This document shows positions 1-7,828 of a DNA stretch of 13,732 nt, piece after piece. Both the position numbers and the translations under genes were made by a program. How positions within the stretch are numbered: position 1 is the first letter of the stretch; each line of letters starts with the position of its first letter. The notes under the pieces were generated by a model. The model had not been told where the DNA came from. It did not search any database and worked only from the letters and a program-made list of their open reading frames with translations. The DNA comes from Promethearchaeota archaeon (lineage in GTDB: Archaea; Asgardarchaeota; Lokiarchaeia; Sigynarchaeales; SOKP01): contig JAEOTL010000094.1 of assembly GCA_016839845.1 (NCBI GenBank), positions 1 through 13,732 of the forward strand. The letters run 5' to 3'.

Positions 1-26
1 AATGATCATTCCAGATATTATATTTT

Positions 27-2258
27 TTATTTTGGAATCAATTTAAGGGTACCTTCTAAGTTTTTAGTGATCGTTTCTCGTGTAAAAAGCAATGGGATAT
101 ATTTGCCCTTTACCCATAATCTCATTAGGTCTCTGTAATGTGGATGAAAAGGCAATCCAGATTGCCCTCCGGGAATTATTCCAATGGATTTATCCCAATC
201 AGATAAATCATGGATTTGACGAAACGATGGGCTCGTTATCATTTGAAAGTTTTGAGCGGGATCATAAGAGCCATTATTTAGTGTATTGGGATCACCACCG
301 ACTTTAAAAGGACCAATGTTTAATACTTTTGCTTCTTCATTCGCTTCAGAGAAAGGATGAGTAAGTACGATTTGGTGGAGATTTCCCCATTTCCATTTGT
401 TAATATCTGATGATAGTTTTACATTTAAAAATTCAATTGTGTTTTCCAAGGATTTCACTAAAATCTCTTGTAGCTCCTGACTTTTCCCCTCATACAATTT
501 AAATAATCTTTCAAGTTCAAAGGGTTTTGAAGCAAGATAAGTATCAAAAAGCTTTTGTCCAATTATCGGGACTAAAATAGTTTTCAAGGATTCTTGACAC
601 CAGATTTTATAAATCGTTCCGGCTATGCTTTCTTTAGTAAGCTTATAATCCCATTGTTTCAAAATTTTAATAAGTTCTTTATGAGATTCATCTTCTATTT
701 TATCTTGTATGTGTTGTAATAGAAGTGGTAGCAGCTCTTGCGCTTCTTCGGTGAAATAGTCAAATTGAAACTTCTTAAAATCCTCAATAGTAAAAATTTC
801 TTGTGATTGGAGTAGGTTTTTAATTCTTCTTTGACGGTAAGGGGGAGCCCTATCTTGGGCAATGAGGACACCATTTGGGGCTTTATCTTCATTATAATTG
901 GCAGTATATATGAACCCATAATCAGGATTATAGATCGAAAACATTTTTTCAAAAGGAACGATACCACTCCAATTATATTTCTCGTCAGTTCCAGGAGTAA
1001 CCATTGATCCATCGCCAAATTTTCGCATTGGTAAGTGTCCTCCATGTTGATGCCCAATATTCCCCAATTTATCCCCATATATAAAATTTTGTGGAGTAAC
1101 GGTTATCTTATTTAACGCTTCACGGAATTCCATCCAGTTTGAGGCTAGATTGATCATTCTAAAACCTTCAATTGAATCTTCCAGATTCGAATCGTGACTA
1201 GTCCAGCGCAGGGCATATTTTCCTGGTAATTCAATTCTCTCCACTTTATTCTCATGCTCGAGATATTCTATAACGGGACCAAATTTAGTAATTTTAACTT
1301 GATGATCGATCGGTTCGGACACGTCTAGTACATTGATAGGTTCATTTATAATCTCAAAATCAATCCATTTCCCGTTATATTTGTACTGATTATCATTCTC
1401 GGGATTGATTTCTAGTTTAAACAAATCAACATTATCCGATACTACAGTTGTAGCACCCCAAGCAATATCCTCATTATGGCCCAGTACAATGCTGGGGACT
1501 CCTGGAAATGAGGAGCCGATAGCATTTAGCCCGGGACAACTTAAATGCATAAGGATCCAAATCACAGGGAGCATAAGGGGTAAATGGGGATCATTGGCAA
1601 ATAATACGGATCCTGATCCTGATTTATTGGGACTAACAACCCAACCATTACTACCCTTAGATTCTTCTATAGTAGCTCCTGAATAATAAGGTACAATCTT
1701 TTTTGCAGTTTCAGCTCCTAAATTTACAATTAAATATTCTCGTAATAATTCATATCGGTAACTCCAACTACCTAATCCCCATTCAATAAAACTCATTATT
1801 TTTAGAGAATCTTCTAAACTCCAAGGTTTTGGTTTAAGATTTAGCACAGCAAATTCAATCGGGAGATTATCGCCCATTTTCTCAATCCCTCTGTTAACTC
1901 CCTTTACATAAGAATTTAAACTTCTTACTATTTCACTTTCGGGATTCTTATTGAGATTAGCAACACACTTTTTTGCAATTCGGTGTAAACCGATTGTTCT
2001 ATAATGCTTATCTCGATCGAGTGTAGCATCTCCAATAAGTTCGGATAATTCTCCTGAAATTACTCTTCTAAAAAACTCTAACTGCCATAATCTATGTCGT
2101 GCATGAACATATCCTTGAGTAAAATATGCATCATCAACTGATTTTCCATAGATGTGGGGAATACCCCATTTATCCCATAGAATTTCAACATCATCTTTAA
2201 TTCCTTCAATAATTTCTGAGCCAGAATTAGGTGGAAACGCGTTCTTTGCTATACTCAT
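27..2258 (-). CDS. Penicillin acylase family (S45) Ntn hydrolase
   Basis: Predicted amidohydrolase of the penicillin G/cephalosporin/AHL acylase family, which cleaves N-acyl amide bonds and matures by autocatalytic removal of a spacer to expose an N-terminal Ser nucleophile. The N-terminal part has the family's VEILWDKWGIPHIYG and QGYVHARHRLWQLEFFRR segments. The cleavage site and nucleophile are visible as GSNGWVVSPNKSGSG (Ser about residue 203), followed by FANDPHLPL. Near the C-terminus GGDPNTLNNGSYDP and GGQSGLPFHPHYRDL are also typical. Length is about 743 aa, normal for the family. I chose the ATG at 2258 because a GGAGG (2264-2268) sits 5 nt upstream; the frame stays open to a TTG at 2279, but that would put the Shine-Dalgarno inside the gene. 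There is no hydrophobic signal peptide, so a cytoplasmic enzyme is inferred, unlike the periplasmic bacterial relatives. The substrate cannot be read from the sequence. Confidence 0.93.
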   Translation of the reverse strand: MSIAKNAFPPNSGSEIIEGIKDDVEILWDKWGIPHIYGKSVDDAYFTQGYVHARHRLWQLEFFRRVISGELSELIGDATLDRDKHYRTIGLHRIAKKCVANLNKNPESEIVRSLNSYVKGVNRGIEKMGDNLPIEFAVLNLKPKPWSLEDSLKIMSFIEWGLGSWSYRYELLREYLIVNLGAETAKKIVPYYSGATIEESKGSNGWVVSPNKSGSGSVLFANDPHLPLMLPVIWILMHLSCPGLNAIGSSFPGVPSIVLGHNEDIAWGATTVVSDNVDLFKLEINPENDNQYKYNGKWIDFEIINEPINVLDVSEPIDHQVKITKFGPVIEYLEHENKVERIELPGKYALRWTSHDSNLEDSIEGFRMINLASNWMEFREALNKITVTPQNFIYGDKLGNIGHQHGGHLPMRKFGDGSMVTPGTDEKYNWSGIVPFEKMFSIYNPDYGFIYTANYNEDKAPNGVLIAQDRAPPYRQRRIKNLLQSQEIFTIEDFKKFQFDYFTEEAQELLPLLLQHIQDKIEDESHKELIKILKQWDYKLTKESIAGTIYKIWCQESLKTILVPIIGQKLFDTYLASKPFELERLFKLYEGKSQELQEILVKSLENTIEFLNVKLSSDINKWKWGNLHQIVLTHPFSEANEEAKVLNIGPFKVGGDPNTLNNGSYDPAQNFQMITSPSFRQIHDLSDWDKSIGIIPGGQSGLPFHPHYRDLMRLWVKGKYIPLLFTRETITKNLEGTLKLIPK

Positions 2259-2263
2259 TAATT

Positions 2264-2268
2264 CCTCC
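2264..2268 (-). promoter_or_regulatory. Shine-Dalgarno deciding the acylase start
   Basis: GGAGG on the minus strand ends 5 nt before the ATG at 2258. This strong site favours the internal ATG over the TTG seven codons upstream. Confidence 0.7.
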
Positions 2269-2375
2269 ATATTAATCAAATCATGACAAAAGTGATAATT
2301 TAATGATAAACAGTAATGTAATTTGCATTAAATTTGTTTGTTAAAAAACTAAAATGACAACCTTGATTTTAGACT

Positions 2376-2386
2376 AAAAAAAAAAA
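2376..2386 (-). terminator. U-tract terminator after acyl-CoA dehydrogenase
   Basis: An uninterrupted run of 11 T on the minus strand, about 25 nt past the dehydrogenase stop codon and followed by few other signals. Oligo-T downstream of a stop is the usual intrinsic archaeal termination signal. It separates this gene from the acylase downstream. Confidence 0.55.
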
Positions 2387-2410
2387 GAAAGAGATGGTTA
2401 TTGGTATTTT

Positions 2411-3694
2411 TTATAACATCTTAAAAAGTTGACGAAGGGCCATTGACATAATATATTGCTGTATCTGCCTACTTCCACCAACAATCTCTTGTATTCTTGA
2501 GATATTTACATAATCATGCATCATTGTGTTATCACTTAATCCTGCTCCTCCCATCAAGTTACCCGCTTCATAACATACTTCCTTTGAAAGGTTAGTGCAG
2601 TGATATTTAAACTGAGAAGCGCTTGCAACCATAGCTCTAGAAATATTTGGGGGGATTTCCCCACCAAATTTCTCCATCTTTGCATCATATGATTCGCAAA
2701 ATTTCAAGAGTGCAAGCGTTAAATTAGTGGTTCTTGCCCATATATCAGTTAATAAGAAACCAACACCTTGGAATTTCAATATTTCTTGATCAAATTGCTT
2801 TCTCATGTTGGCATAAATTGCTGCATGTGATACAGCACCCCAACATTGAGATATAGCGCCACACGCAATACCAATTCTCTCAGGTACTAATCCTTCAAAT
2901 AAATATTCTCTTCCTCTACCAACTCCCCCTAAAACATATTCTTTTGGTATCCTCAAGTTTTCAAAGCGCTCGTGACCTAAGTAAAGTTTAGGGACATATG
3001 GAATATTAACTCTATCGCATATCCAACCATCCCAAGAAGTATTTATTAAGAATTGTGCCATCAAATTCCCATTATTTTGTTCTGCTGAAGCATACGCTAC
3101 AGCCCATTTTGATTTAGGTGCATTAGTAGTATAAACTTTTTCCCCATTGAGAATAAAACTTCCATCCTCTTGTTGATCGCAGGTAGATAATTGATGAACG
3201 GCATCAGAACCTCTTTCTGGCTCCGTAATACATATACACCCAGGTGCTATACCTTTTGCCAGATCTTTTAATGCTTCAAGTCTTTCGGGCATATTTTCGT
3301 GGTGCTCATAAATTGGATTCATACACAATACGGTTGCTCCACTCCCCATAGCAAATTGCGTATCGAACAAATCAATTGCTAGATACCGTAAGAAATCTGC
3401 TGTAGCCCCCCAATATTCATAGTTTATATCGATCATTTCAAAATTATGAAGTCTTGTGATATATCCTTCTGCTCCAAATGCAGGAATCCAATCATATATA
3501 TCTTCATCTGGGCCATGGGTAATGTTATTCTTTTTCTCAAATCTCATACAGAATTTTTGCACCTTTTTAAGAAAAGAAAACTGCTCGGGGGAAAGAATCG
3601 CCATCAAATTATTATTTAGAAAATTGTATCGGTTTTTTACACTTAGTTTTTCTAAAATCTCATCACTAATAACTTGGTCCATAAATTTAGACAT
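2411..3694 (-). CDS. Acyl-CoA dehydrogenase family flavoprotein
   Basis: A 427-aa protein with the complete acyl-CoA dehydrogenase layout: N-terminal helical domain (about 30-150), central beta domain and C-terminal helical domain (about 260-420). The family forms the alpha-beta double bond of acyl-CoA thioesters with FAD as cofactor. Signature 1 is seen as CITEPERGSDAVH (residues 155-167). Near the C-terminus RIQEIVGGSRQIQQYI aligns with the usual 'IYEGT' motif, but the Glu that is the catalytic base in medium/short-chain enzymes is Gly. A Glu in LVPERIGIACG (Glu272) sits where isovaleryl-CoA and long-chain dehydrogenases keep their base, so activity is probably retained. A GAGGG Shine-Dalgarno (3704-3708) supports the ATG at 3694. 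The chain-length class and electron acceptor are not visible; no ETF genes are nearby. Confidence 0.93.
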   Translation of the reverse strand: MSKFMDQVISDEILEKLSVKNRYNFLNNNLMAILSPEQFSFLKKVQKFCMRFEKKNNITHGPDEDIYDWIPAFGAEGYITRLHNFEMIDINYEYWGATADFLRYLAIDLFDTQFAMGSGATVLCMNPIYEHHENMPERLEALKDLAKGIAPGCICITEPERGSDAVHQLSTCDQQEDGSFILNGEKVYTTNAPKSKWAVAYASAEQNNGNLMAQFLINTSWDGWICDRVNIPYVPKLYLGHERFENLRIPKEYVLGGVGRGREYLFEGLVPERIGIACGAISQCWGAVSHAAIYANMRKQFDQEILKFQGVGFLLTDIWARTTNLTLALLKFCESYDAKMEKFGGEIPPNISRAMVASASQFKYHCTNLSKEVCYEAGNLMGGAGLSDNTMMHDYVNISRIQEIVGGSRQIQQYIMSMALRQLFKML

Positions 3695-3822
3695 TAATTA
3701 ATCCCTCAACTAATTAAATTAAACAATTTTAATTTAAATAAATAGAATTTTTATAGAAATTATAATTCCACTTGTAAAAAAGGTAAAATTACTTTTTAAC
3801 TCTTGCAATAAGATGAACGAGA

Positions 3823-3838
3823 ATGGTTAAAAAACCAT
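3823..3838. repeat. Short perfect hairpin/palindrome in spacer
   Basis: ATGGTT-AAAA-AACCAT, a 6-bp stem with a 4-nt loop, in the 191-bp spacer between the longin-like gene's stop and the acyl-CoA dehydrogenase start. It lies 48 nt past the first and about 130 nt before the second. It could be an operator or a 3' end structure; nothing distinguishes these. Confidence 0.35.
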
Positions 3839-3885
3839 CTATGAAATCGTTAATAATTAGTTTTTTCAATTACATATACATTAAC

Positions 3886-4635
3886 CTAACAAATTAATTT
3901 CTGCAATCTATTTGAAAATCTCTTTGAAATTACAAGACCCGTTTCAAATGGACAATTTTTCTTAAATTGAATAACTGATATAAAGTACTCACTCAATCCT
4001 GATAAAGAAAGAACCCCAAATTTTTCAAGAGAAATAAGCTCATTTACTCTATAATTTCCGGAGAGAAAACGGCCCTCTAAAAGTCGTATAATTTCTTGAA
4101 GGATATCTTGATCTAGATTTGACACAATAACTCGTCCCGTTTGAGTTAATAAACCTGAAGCAACAACAAAAGATGAAAATGTATGGAGCTCATTAAATAT
4201 ATTTAGTAAATCTGCTTTAATCTCTTCTGATACTAGCTGATTTCCGTTTTCCATAATATTATTAATATTTTGTTCGAAATCCAGGAATTTTGAAACTTCA
4301 CCATCGTAATTATCAGTTAATAAAGCTACATCAAATTTACTGATGAATTGATCTTTTATCTCTCTTAGTTGATTGCGAAGCTCAACTAAATTGTCAGTTC
4401 TATCACTAAAAAGAGCAAAGAGCAATTCTTCATCTTTTATTTTCTCAATTTCGAAAATGAACCGAAATAGACCAACTTCTATTTCAGACAATTCCTCAGT
4501 TTTAAGGGTTTGTTTTACAAATGAAAAAATCGCACTAAGAAAGCTGCTGGTTAATTTTACATTAAAGATATCTTCATAAGTTTTATAGAAGATCAATTCA
4601 CCTGTACTTTTCATTATGAAGATATTTTTTATCAT
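3886..4635 (-). CDS. Longin/roadblock-like two-domain protein
   Basis: A 249-aa protein with no catalytic motif. The first ~110 residues look like a longin/profilin-type fold: a MIKNIFIMKSTGELIFYKTY beta hairpin, a helix rich in F/V/L, then FRFIFEIEKIKDEELLFALFSD strands and a long helix (LRNQLREIKDQFISKF). Residues about 150-249 (ASGLLTQTGRVIVSN, a helix, then FGVLSLSG, YFISVIQF, ETGLVISKRF) resemble a roadblock/LC7 unit. Such proteins act in eukaryotes and Asgards as GTPase partners and scaffolds for membrane trafficking or signalling complexes. The role here is inferred from fold impression only; two small GTPase genes lie 3-5 kb away. The ATG at 4635 is used; M8 is an alternative. No Shine-Dalgarno is evident. 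Confidence 0.6.
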   Translation of the reverse strand: MIKNIFIMKSTGELIFYKTYEDIFNVKLTSSFLSAIFSFVKQTLKTEELSEIEVGLFRFIFEIEKIKDEELLFALFSDRTDNLVELRNQLREIKDQFISKFDVALLTDNYDGEVSKFLDFEQNINNIMENGNQLVSEEIKADLLNIFNELHTFSSFVVASGLLTQTGRVIVSNLDQDILQEIIRLLEGRFLSGNYRVNELISLEKFGVLSLSGLSEYFISVIQFKKNCPFETGLVISKRFSNRLQKLIC

Positions 4636-4868
4636 TTAACCCAATATATTCTGTAGAAAAAAGTTTATCATAACCTCATTATTTCAATAAAAAAAGTTTA
4701 GATATAAAAATCCTCTTATTTTTAAGGTTCTTACCGTATATACAGCAAGCGTACATGAATATTCCTTCTAAATCATTCGAAAATGGTTATGAAAATCAAC
4801 AAATCCACACGTATAATGAAAATTAAATTAGGTATTAAGAGAACTTTTAATGGGAAGGGATCTATCTT

Positions 4869-5633
4869 CTAGAATCCATCGAACTTAGCCCACTCATCTT
4901 CTTCTTCAAGTTCGTCCTCATCATCAGTATATTCTTCAATTACTTCACGACTAGTACTTTCTGCAAGTTCCTCTTCAAATTCTTCGAATTCATCTTCAAA
5001 AGTTATTGCTACTTCCATGTCTATGTCGGTTGATGTCTCATCTGCTACTTTTACTTCCGGTACTGGTTCGATTACGTGTTTCTTCTTTTCAACTAATTTT
5101 AAGTAGTCTCCATGAATTTTGATCGTAATCGGAGTTTCTTCTTGTAGAAGTCGAACAACGACTTCTTCGCTACTACTACTATCATGTGGCATCCTCATTA
5201 CAATCGCACGAGACCCTTCGAATACACCACTTATTATTTCTACAGTATCACCTTCTTCTAAGTATTCGGTAACGCTTCTTGGTAATAACACATGTTTAAG
5301 TTCACCAAGACTAATATTTTGCACAATTCTCCCTTTAATATGGGGGATTCCTTGAACAGCAATTTGAACCTCTCTCTTGGTCGGTGCTTCAAAAAAGCAA
5401 TACCCAGGTAATAATGGACTTACCAACATGGCTCTTATATCTGGAATAGTTTCCAAAATTCGAAACCGATAAAAAATTTGCTTTAGAATATTACTTTCTT
5501 GATTGATAGTGGTTCTAACAGCAAATAAAGTTGTCAGTTCCTCTCCATGCTCAGTTAACTCTGATATTAAATTATCCTCAACTATGAGTTCTTCATCTTT
5601 ACTTTTTTTTACATCCTCTTTTTGGTCACTCAT
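4869..5633 (-). CDS. spt5: Transcription elongation factor Spt5 with acidic tail
   Basis: Archaeal Spt5/NusG: binds the RNA polymerase clamp together with Spt4 and increases processivity. The NGN domain spans about residues 35-117 (LFAVRTTINQE..., LVSPLLPGYCFFEAPTKREVQIAVQGIPHIKG) and the KOW domain about 124-182 (LEEGDTVEIISGVFEGSRAIVMRM...). Archaeal Spt5 is usually about 150 aa; this one has 254. The extra length is a charged N-terminal extension of ~33 residues and a C-terminal tail from about 189 dominated by Glu/Asp (FEDEFEEFEEELAES, YTDDEDELEEEDEW). Eukaryotic Spt5 also has an acidic segment, but at the N-terminus. The next gene upstream, 109 nt away, is aIF1A on the same strand, giving an information-processing neighbourhood. 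Confidence 0.93.
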   Translation of the reverse strand: MSDQKEDVKKSKDEELIVEDNLISELTEHGEELTTLFAVRTTINQESNILKQIFYRFRILETIPDIRAMLVSPLLPGYCFFEAPTKREVQIAVQGIPHIKGRIVQNISLGELKHVLLPRSVTEYLEEGDTVEIISGVFEGSRAIVMRMPHDSSSSEEVVVRLLQEETPITIKIHGDYLKLVEKKKHVIEPVPEVKVADETSTDIDMEVAITFEDEFEEFEEELAESTSREVIEEYTDDEDELEEEDEWAKFDGF

Positions 5634-5742
5634 TTATATTCTCACGAATCTCATTTGAATTTAGGGTTTTAATAAATATTAAGGAAAAATAAGCCAAATC
5701 TAGTAAAGAATTCCTAAATTAAAAATTTTTGCTTTTCCCGAT

Positions 5743-6120
5743 TTAAAATTGAATATTATTGATATCTAAAATATCAGGAATTTTATTATTTCTTTCGAGC
5801 CAAGAGATCTCTGCGCGTGTATATCTCCAAGAGATTTCGCATTTCCCTAATTTATCATCACTTTCCGTTGCCCAATCCCATGGATTTACTATGACTAAAT
5901 CCCCTCTTCGAACCCAAACTCTCTTTTTTATTTTCCCACGAATTCTACCTATTCTATGTTTGCCATCTTCACAAAATACCCTCATTCTCTCACCACCGAG
6001 GATATCTACAACAATTGCGAACATCTCCCCCATTCTCTTACTAGGATATTTCACTCGGGTAATTACGGGTGGGCCAATATTTTTTCCTCTTTTCCCTTTC
6101 TTAGCTTTTTTTTTAGCCAT
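5743..6120 (-). CDS. eif1A: Translation initiation factor aIF1A
   Basis: Archaeal homologue of eIF1A, which binds the A site of the small ribosomal subunit and helps place initiator tRNA. The protein (125 aa) has a basic N-terminal tail (MAKKKAKKGKRGKN), an S1/OB-fold with GERMRVFCEDGKHRIGRIRGKIKKRVWVRRGDLVIV, and the helical C-terminal extension containing RYTRAEISWLE. Length and layout are normal for the family. The ATG at 6120 is preferred; a TTG lies one codon upstream. The cupin gene ends only 28 nt upstream on the same strand, so the two may be co-transcribed. Confidence 0.95.
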   Translation of the reverse strand: MAKKKAKKGKRGKNIGPPVITRVKYPSKRMGEMFAIVVDILGGERMRVFCEDGKHRIGRIRGKIKKRVWVRRGDLVIVNPWDWATESDDKLGKCEISWRYTRAEISWLERNNKIPDILDINNIQF

Positions 6121-6148
6121 CAATAAAATCTAATTCTTTTTTTTTCTA

Positions 6149-6484
6149 TTATATTTTATCATCGGGTTTATAATCTCCCTTAATAAATACAATTTTTATT
6201 GGTTTTTCTGACTTATTTTTTATATTATGTATTTCTTTAGGCTCACATAAAAACACACTACCCTGGGGTGCAGGATAATCTTTATCATCAACAACCATTA
6301 CCCCATCCCCTTCAATAAAATAAAATGTCTCGTCAATATAGTTATGCCCATGAGCCTTCTCACCCATAGAATCCCCCGGTTTTAGTTTTATTACACCCCA
6401 ATCTATCGATGGACCGCGCATTAAATATTTTACTCCGCTCTCTCCACCTCTATACTCAAAATCATTCTCATGAACTTGTTTAAT
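6149..6484 (-). CDS. Small single-domain cupin, probable AUU start
   Basis: Cupin_2-type beta barrel with a complete metal site: HGH-x4-E (His24, His26, Glu31 counted from the ATG at 6421) and the second-motif His (EIHNIKN). Function within the superfamily is unknown; small stand-alone cupins include isomerases, dioxygenases and sensors. The first ATG (6421) has no Shine-Dalgarno and discards a conserved-looking segment. The frame stays open upstream, encoding KQVHENDFEYRGGESGVKYL, and contains no ATG, GTG or TTG before a TAA. An ATT at 6482-6484 lies exactly 7 nt after GAGAGGTG (6492-6499). I therefore place the start at AUU, 111 aa; the conservative alternative is 6421. Confidence 0.75.
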   Translation of the reverse strand: MKQVHENDFEYRGGESGVKYLMRGPSIDWGVIKLKPGDSMGEKAHGHNYIDETFYFIEGDGVMVVDDKDYPAPQGSVFLCEPKEIHNIKNKSEKPIKIVFIKGDYKPDDKI

Positions 6485-6491
6485 TGTAAAA

Positions 6492-6499
6492 CACCTCTC
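6492..6499 (-). promoter_or_regulatory. Shine-Dalgarno pointing to an AUU start
   Basis: GAGAGGTG on the minus strand, complementary to the 16S 3' end, 7 nt before ATT (6484-6482), in frame with the cupin. No standard start codon exists between the upstream in-frame stop and the late ATG at 6421. Confidence 0.5.
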
Positions 6500-6628
6500 G
6501 TGCTTATTGAGTTATAAAACAATTTATCTAGAGTAAATTATAAATCTTACCTAGAACAATGAGAGTCATGGTTTCATGTTTCTGTTATAATATCATCTTC
6601 AAAATCCTAAATAGATACACAAGATAAA

Positions 6629-7828
6629 ATGAATAAATCTATGATACAGCCTTTCAATTTTGCTAGTATTCCCCAAATAATTTTCGGTACCGGGAAGCTA
6701 TCTACTCTCTATGAGGTAATTCCAACATTTGGGAGAAATGTACTTATGGTGATTGGGGAAAATTCATTAATAAGATCGGGTCGCTGGGATGAAATTACAT
6801 CGAATTTGGATAGTAAGGAATTAAATTATTCTCAAATCTCGATTTCAGGGGAACCTTCCCCATCACTGATTGATGATTCTACTGAGAAATTTAGAAGCTA
6901 TGATATTGATGTAGTTGTTGGTATTGGTGGAGGAAGCGTTATAGATGCAGGTAAAGCAATTTCAGCGATGCTCCCAAAAAATGATTCCATTGTAAACTAC
7001 CTAGAGGGCATCGGTCATAAAGCTCACAATGGGAGTAAGATTCCATATATAGCAATCCCAACTACTTCTGGTACGGGGAGTGAAGCTACTAAGAACGCTG
7101 TCATTAGTAAGATTGGAAAAAATGGATTTAAAAAATCTCTTCGTCATGATAATTTAATTCCCAATATTGCAATAATCGACCCTAAATTACCGATTACTTG
7201 TCCCCCCTCTATTTCTGGATCCTGTGGAATGGATGCTTTTACCCAATTACTTGAAGCTTATCTATCACCCAGTGGGAGCCCTTTAACGAATTCTCTAGCT
7301 TTAAGCGGAATGAAATATATTAATGAAAGTCTATTGGCTGTATGTTCGGAAGGAGCTTCAAATATAGAAATGCGAGCAGCCATGGCTTATGGTGCTCTTT
7401 TATCTGGAATTTGCTTAGCTAATGCTGGACTTGGTATCGTTCACGGCTTGGCAAGTTCAATTGGGGGTGCTTTCGAAATACCGCATGGAGTTTTGTGCGG
7501 TACGCTCTTAAGTGAAGCCACCAAGATGAATGTTTCTAAGTTGAAGAGACTAGGAACTCAAGGAGATTTGGGATTAGAAAAATACGCAGAAATAGGAGCA
7601 TTATTAGCAGGAGTATATCCCCCATACTTTGACAACAAACTTGATCATTGTAATTTTTTAATCAAAACACTCGAGACTTGGACCCAAAAGTTAAAACTAG
7701 AACGATTGAGCAATTATGGAATTACTGTAGAAAATATTGGTGATCTACTAGAGAAGACGGGGTTAAAAAATAATCCTGTTACTTTAACTAAGGAAGAAAT
7801 TAGAACAATAATAATTAATAGAATTTAA
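6629..7828 (+). CDS. Iron-containing alcohol dehydrogenase family
   Basis: A group III alcohol dehydrogenase, 399 aa, NAD(P)-dependent oxidation/reduction of alcohols and aldehydes. The nucleotide-binding GIGGGSVIDAGKA (98-110) and PTTSGTGSEAT (144-154) motifs are intact. Metal-site positions are Asp202, Gln206 (in MDAFTQLLEAYLS), His272 (VHGLASS) and His286 (IPHGVLCG). The second ligand is usually His; Gln there is seen in a subset of the family and may mean a different metal or specificity. A TTATAATAT box at about 6585-6593 suggests a promoter with a short leader, and no Shine-Dalgarno precedes the ATG. Its stop overlaps the stop of the convergent GTPase gene. Substrate unknown. Confidence 0.92.
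   Translation: MNKSMIQPFNFASIPQIIFGTGKLSTLYEVIPTFGRNVLMVIGENSLIRSGRWDEITSNLDSKELNYSQISISGEPSPSLIDDSTEKFRSYDIDVVVGIGGGSVIDAGKAISAMLPKNDSIVNYLEGIGHKAHNGSKIPYIAIPTTSGTGSEATKNAVISKIGKNGFKKSLRHDNLIPNIAIIDPKLPITCPPSISGSCGMDAFTQLLEAYLSPSGSPLTNSLALSGMKYINESLLAVCSEGASNIEMRAAMAYGALLSGICLANAGLGIVHGLASSIGGAFEIPHGVLCGTLLSEATKMNVSKLKRLGTQGDLGLEKYAEIGALLAGVYPPYFDNKLDHCNFLIKTLETWTQKLKLERLSNYGITVENIGDLLEKTGLKNNPVTLTKEEIRTIIINRI

Noticed and set aside
695..1078. Minus-strand 127-codon open frame
   Set aside because: It lies in another frame inside the penicillin acylase gene and has no coding character.
2259..2279. TTG start for the acylase at 2279
   Set aside because: A GGAGG Shine-Dalgarno lies inside this extension at ideal spacing from the ATG at 2258.
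5759..6133. Plus-strand 124-codon open frame
   Set aside because: It is an exact antisense shadow of aIF1A, which is unmistakable on the other strand.
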